Origin: Rubrobacter sp.
Lineage (GTDB): Bacteria > Actinomycetota > Rubrobacteria > Rubrobacterales > Rubrobacteraceae
Assembly: GCA_016781775.1 (NCBI GenBank)
Contig: JADDPR010000473.1
Location: 1-7,157 of the forward strand
Direction: 5' to 3'
DNA length: 7,157 nt
Position 1 is the first letter of the stretch, and each line of letters opens with the position of its first letter. Below are positions 4,482 to 7,157 of the stretch, in pieces. A program made the translations under genes and the position numbers. Below the pieces are notes generated by a model that was not told where the DNA came from, did not search any database, and saw only the letters and a list, made by a program, of their open reading frames with translations.

Positions 4482-6482
4482 ATGAAGCACGTCTCTCTCT
4501 ACCGCAAGTGGCGTCCGCGCACGTTCGGGACGATCGCGGGCCAGGAGCCGGTCGTCCGCACGCTCGCGCGGGCGATAGAGACCGGCAGGGTCGCTCACGC
4601 CTACCTTTTCTCGGGGCCGAGGGGGACCGGCAAGACCTCGACCGCGAAGGTCCTCGCGATGGGGCTGAACTGCGCGAACGGCCCGACGGCGGAACCCGAT
4701 GGGACCTGCGAGAGTTGCCGCGCCATCGTCAACAACTCGTCGATGGACGTTCTGGAGATGGACGCGGCCTCCAACCGGGGGATAGACGAGATCCGGGACC
4801 TGCGCGACAGGGTGAACTTGGCACCCACGCAGGGCCGCATGAAGGTCTACATCATCGACGAGGTCCACATGCTCACCACGGAGGCGTTCAATGCCCTCCT
4901 GAAGATGCTCGAGGAGCCGCCCGAGCACGTGGTCTTCGTGCTTGCGACGACAGAGAAGCACAAGGTCCTTCCCACGATTATCAGCCGCTGCCAGAGCTTC
5001 GACTTCCGCCGCCCGGGGGTGACGCTCCTCGCGGACAAGCTCCGCGAGATCGCCGAAGCCGAGGGCATAGAGGCCGAGCCCGCCGCCCTGACCCTGCTCG
5101 CGCGCGAGGCCCGCGGCTCGTTCCGCGACGCGGAGGGCCTCCTCGACCAGCTCTCCTCGTTCTCCGAGGGCCCCGTAACGGCGGAAAGCGTACGGGAGCT
5201 TCTCGGGAGCGTGGCCTCCGACGTCCTGCTGGAAACTACCGACGCCCTCTACGAGCGGCGGACGGCGGACGCGTTGAGGGTCGTGGACCGGCTCTCGGGG
5301 GAGGGGCGGGACCTCTCGCGTTTCGTCGGGGAGCTCGTCGCCCACCTCAGGCGCCTCATGCTCCTGCCGCACGCCTCGGAGGTCGCGCTCGCCGAGGTCG
5401 GGGCCGACGAGCGCGCGGGCCTCGAGGAGCAGGCAGGCAGGATCCCCACGGCCGAGGTCGTGCGCATGATCGAGGCTTTAGGCGACGCCCTCTCTCGCGC
5501 CCGCCGCGGCGGCGACCCGAAGCTGGAGGTCGAGTTGACCTTCCTAAAGCTCGCCCGCGACTACGAGGAGCCGTCCGTGGACCGGCTCATACGCCGCCTC
5601 GAGGTGCTCGAAAAGGCCGTCGAGAACGGAAGCGTCCCCGCGCACCGTCCTACCACGGGACCTCCCCCCGCAGAGGTGCCTGAGCCCGCCAGCCCGGCCC
5701 TCGAAGAGACGCCCCACGAGCCCGAGGTCACGGCGGGCGCCGGGGGGGACGGCGCCGCCCCGGTGGAGACTGCCCCGCCGGTGCCGGAGGCCCCGGAGCC
5801 CGTGGAGATGGAGCCTCAGGGGGAGGCCGAAACGTCGGAGGCACCCGTATCGGTCTCCTCGAGGGACGCCCTGGACTGGGGTTCGGTCGTACGGGAGTTG
5901 AGGGCACGGAAGCCGGCGATCGCGGCGGTCTACGAGGAAGCGCAGATGCAGGGCTTCAGAGACGGGGTGTTGAGGCTCGTCTTCCCGAAGGACCTTTCCA
6001 TCTACGCGAAGCTCGCCGGGGATTCGAAGCGCGTCTCCTCCCTGCAGGAGATCCTGGAGGAGCGACTGGGCTCCCGCCCGCGCCTGGAGCTTGGCGTGGT
6101 CGGCGAGGGGGGGACGGTCACCGCCGTCCCCTCCGGGGGTGCTCCCGCCCCGCCGGATCCGGCGCCGTCGGAGCCGGCGAGGAACTCGCGTAGGGTGCCC
6201 GAGCCTCCGCCGCCGGAGCCCGAAGCCCCCATGCCGGAGCCACCTCCCGTGGAGAACCCCCCTCCGGACCTGCCCGAGCCGCCGGAGGTCTACGGTAGAG
6301 GCGATCCGTCCGTCTCCGGTTCGGCGGTGGTAACCGGTCGTGGGGGAGCAATCCCCAAAGCCGAGCCGCCGGCCGCCGCGGACGACGGCAGGATCCGGGA
6401 CGGGTCGGAGGTCTTCGAGATGGCGCGGGAGCTCTTTGGTCCCGGTGGCGGGCTCGGCGGCGGGCAGAACGGGGCGGGGTAG
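4482..6482 (+). CDS. dnaX: DNA polymerase III subunit gamma/tau
   Basis: DnaX is the ATPase of the clamp-loader complex that opens the beta clamp and places it on primed DNA. ATG 4482 gives MKHVSLYRKWRPRTF, the expected N-terminus, despite lacking a Shine-Dalgarno. Visible in order in the 666 aa: Walker A GPRGTGKT (45-52), zinc module Cys64/Cys76/Cys79, Walker B DEVH (126-129), sensor 1 ATTEKHK and the SRC arginine-finger motif. Helical collar domain III ends near 365, followed by a short charged helix and a Pro/Glu-rich linker (about 383-460). A tau-type C-terminal domain starts at DALDWGSVVREL (about 462-540). A second proline-rich linker and a conserved-looking tail, EVFEMARELFGPGG (about 643-656), end the protein. 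The fourth zinc ligand is missing: Asp73 sits where E. coli has Cys73. No A-rich slippery site for making a separate gamma form is visible. Confidence 0.97.
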   Translation: MKHVSLYRKWRPRTFGTIAGQEPVVRTLARAIETGRVAHAYLFSGPRGTGKTSTAKVLAMGLNCANGPTAEPDGTCESCRAIVNNSSMDVLEMDAASNRGIDEIRDLRDRVNLAPTQGRMKVYIIDEVHMLTTEAFNALLKMLEEPPEHVVFVLATTEKHKVLPTIISRCQSFDFRRPGVTLLADKLREIAEAEGIEAEPAALTLLAREARGSFRDAEGLLDQLSSFSEGPVTAESVRELLGSVASDVLLETTDALYERRTADALRVVDRLSGEGRDLSRFVGELVAHLRRLMLLPHASEVALAEVGADERAGLEEQAGRIPTAEVVRMIEALGDALSRARRGGDPKLEVELTFLKLARDYEEPSVDRLIRRLEVLEKAVENGSVPAHRPTTGPPPAEVPEPASPALEETPHEPEVTAGAGGDGAAPVETAPPVPEAPEPVEMEPQGEAETSEAPVSVSSRDALDWGSVVRELRARKPAIAAVYEEAQMQGFRDGVLRLVFPKDLSIYAKLAGDSKRVSSLQEILEERLGSRPRLELGVVGEGGTVTAVPSGGAPAPPDPAPSEPARNSRRVPEPPPPEPEAPMPEPPPVENPPPDLPEPPEVYGRGDPSVSGSAVVTGRGGAIPKAEPPAAADDGRIRDGSEVFEMARELFGPGGGLGGGQNGAG

Positions 6483-6491
6483 GGGGGCCGC

Positions 6492-6518
6492 GGCCGTGGC
6501 GCCGGGTGCTGCACGGCC
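6492..6518. terminator. Hairpin between convergent dnaX and P450 genes
   Basis: GGCCGTG (6492-6498) and CACGGCC (6512-6518) form a perfect 7-bp stem with a 13-nt loop inside the 39-base gap between the two stop codons. It could serve as a bidirectional terminator, but neither side carries a T run, so its strength is doubtful. Confidence 0.35.
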
Positions 6519-6521
6519 AGC

Positions 6522-7157
6522 TCAGACCAGGGCGACGGTGAAGCCGCGCAGTTCGTAGCCGGCGATCAGGTCGTTCCAGCTTACGGAAGGCTTGCGCTCG
6601 ATACGAAGGTTTTCGAGGGATAGGAGGCGCGTGAGGAAGACGTCGGTCTCCTGCAGCGCGACGTAGTATCCCGGGCAGCGGTGGTGTCCGTCGCCGAAGC
6701 TCATCACCGCCGGGCCCACGCGCTCCGCGACGAGTTCGCGCCCCGGAGTGAGGGCCAGCGGGCATTCTCCCACCGCCGTCTCGTCGGCGTTGATCGCGTA
6801 GGTGTCGAGGGCGATGAGGCTCCCGCGTGGGATCGTTACCCTCTCGCCGCCGTCTTTGAGGTGGAGGTCGGCGGTGGCGCGGCGGTACAGGCGGCCGACG
6901 ACGGGTTCGAGCCGTAGGATCTCCCCCAGAACGTCGTGGCGTTTCCCCTCGTCGCTGCTCAGGTAGCGCTCGCGGAGGGCAGGCTGTTCGAGCATGTGCC
7001 AGGCGGCGATGCCGATAAACTCGCGCGTGGTAGCCATGCCCGCGGCACCGTAGGTAATGCACTCGGTGAGGATCTCGGCGGGCCCGTAACCCAGCGAGAT
7101 GAGGTGTGAGATCACGTCCTCCCGCGGTTCCTTCTTTCTCGCCTCGATCGCGGGCTT
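6522..7157 (-). CDS. Cytochrome P450, C-terminal half (truncated by window edge)
   Basis: This is the C-terminal 211 residues of a soluble bacterial cytochrome P450, a heme-thiolate monooxygenase that needs ferredoxin and reductase partners not seen here. The frame stays open to the window end, reading KPAIEARKKEPRED before the GTG at 7115, typical of the region before helix I, so that GTG is not the start. Numbered from that GTG: helix I AAGMATT (24-30), ExxR as EILR (65-68), and heme loop FGDGHHRCPG (140-149) with axial Cys147 (codon 6675-6677). The acidic residue usual in the helix I AGxDT motif is replaced by Ala28, although both Thr are kept. The order ILRLEPVVGRLYRR recalls actinobacterial P450s. 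The substrate is unknown. It converges on dnaX and shows no sign of belonging to its operon. Confidence 0.93.
   Translation of the reverse strand, partial: KPAIEARKKEPREDVISHLISLGYGPAEILTECITYGAAGMATTREFIGIAAWHMLEQPALRERYLSSDEGKRHDVLGEILRLEPVVGRLYRRATADLHLKDGGERVTIPRGSLIALDTYAINADETAVGECPLALTPGRELVAERVGPAVMSFGDGHHRCPGYYVALQETDVFLTRLLSLENLRIERKPSVSWNDLIAGYELRGFTVALV

Noticed and set aside
4037..4485. Several short ORFs across the SRP RNA region
   Set aside because: They overlap conserved RNA domains and show no protein family features.
4508..5683. 391-aa ORF in another frame of dnaX
   Set aside because: Arg/Gly-rich shadow translation of GC-rich coding sequence, with no Shine-Dalgarno and no recognisable domain.
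5736..5756. A G7 run within a GGCGCC hairpin in dnaX as a gamma-forming slippery site
   Set aside because: dnaX frameshift sites known to me are A-rich. Slippage back onto CGG would mismatch, and the run lies in a low-complexity linker. It is kept only as a caution for the SECIS stem.
6118..7062. 314-aa minus-strand ORF overlapping the P450 and the dnaX end
   Set aside because: Pro/Arg-rich frame shadow; the P450 frame explains this strand.
1..7157. CRISPR arrays, insertion sequences, tRNA-Sec or selenium genes
   Set aside because: No regularly spaced repeats, transposase-like ORFs, tRNA cloverleaf or selA/B/D-like proteins are visible in this window.

Overview
The window is a high-GC bacterial chromosome segment. 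It most resembles a Rubrobacter-type actinobacterium. The grounds are GC-rich coding with frequent ATA (Ile) and AGG (Arg) codons, a long SRP RNA with an Alu-type domain, and the neighbouring order SRP RNA then dnaX. The lineage call is an inference by eye; no search was run.

Layout. A classical short-chain dehydrogenase (85-873, +) abuts a 14-helix DHA2-type MFS exporter (874-2228, +) that carries a one-base frameshift. Converging on it from the minus strand is a one-domain VOC metalloenzyme (2238-2681), preceded in its own direction by the C-terminal remnant of a DoxX-family membrane protein (about 2743-2934). DoxX plus VOC is the pairing seen in the B. subtilis catDE and mhq loci. An intergenic region rich in dyads (about 2935-3183) leads to a plus-strand AhpD/carboxymuconolactone-decarboxylase-like peroxidase (3184-3795). 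Then come a terminator-like hairpin, a region with two promoter-like boxes, the SRP RNA (about 4098-4320), dnaX (4482-6482) and, convergent with it, the C-terminal half of a cytochrome P450 that runs off the window (6522->7157, -).

The main discovery candidate is the peroxidase gene. It appears as two ORFs in the same frame separated only by one TGA (3484-3486). That TGA falls exactly on the second, catalytic cysteine of the family's CxxC motif. The residues expected around it are all present at the spacing known for AhpD: Glu86, Cys98, position 101 and His105. A 7-bp GC stem with a 5-nt loop AGTTG lies 12 nt past the TGA, which matches the geometry of a bacterial SECIS element. The best reading is a CxxU selenoprotein of 203 residues, not a nonsense-broken gene.

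Functional theme. The left half (SDR, exporter, VOC/DoxX pair, seleno-peroxidase) would suit oxidative or electrophile stress and xenobiotic handling. The exporter and DoxX genes look damaged. The right half (SRP RNA, dnaX) is housekeeping: protein targeting and the replication clamp loader.
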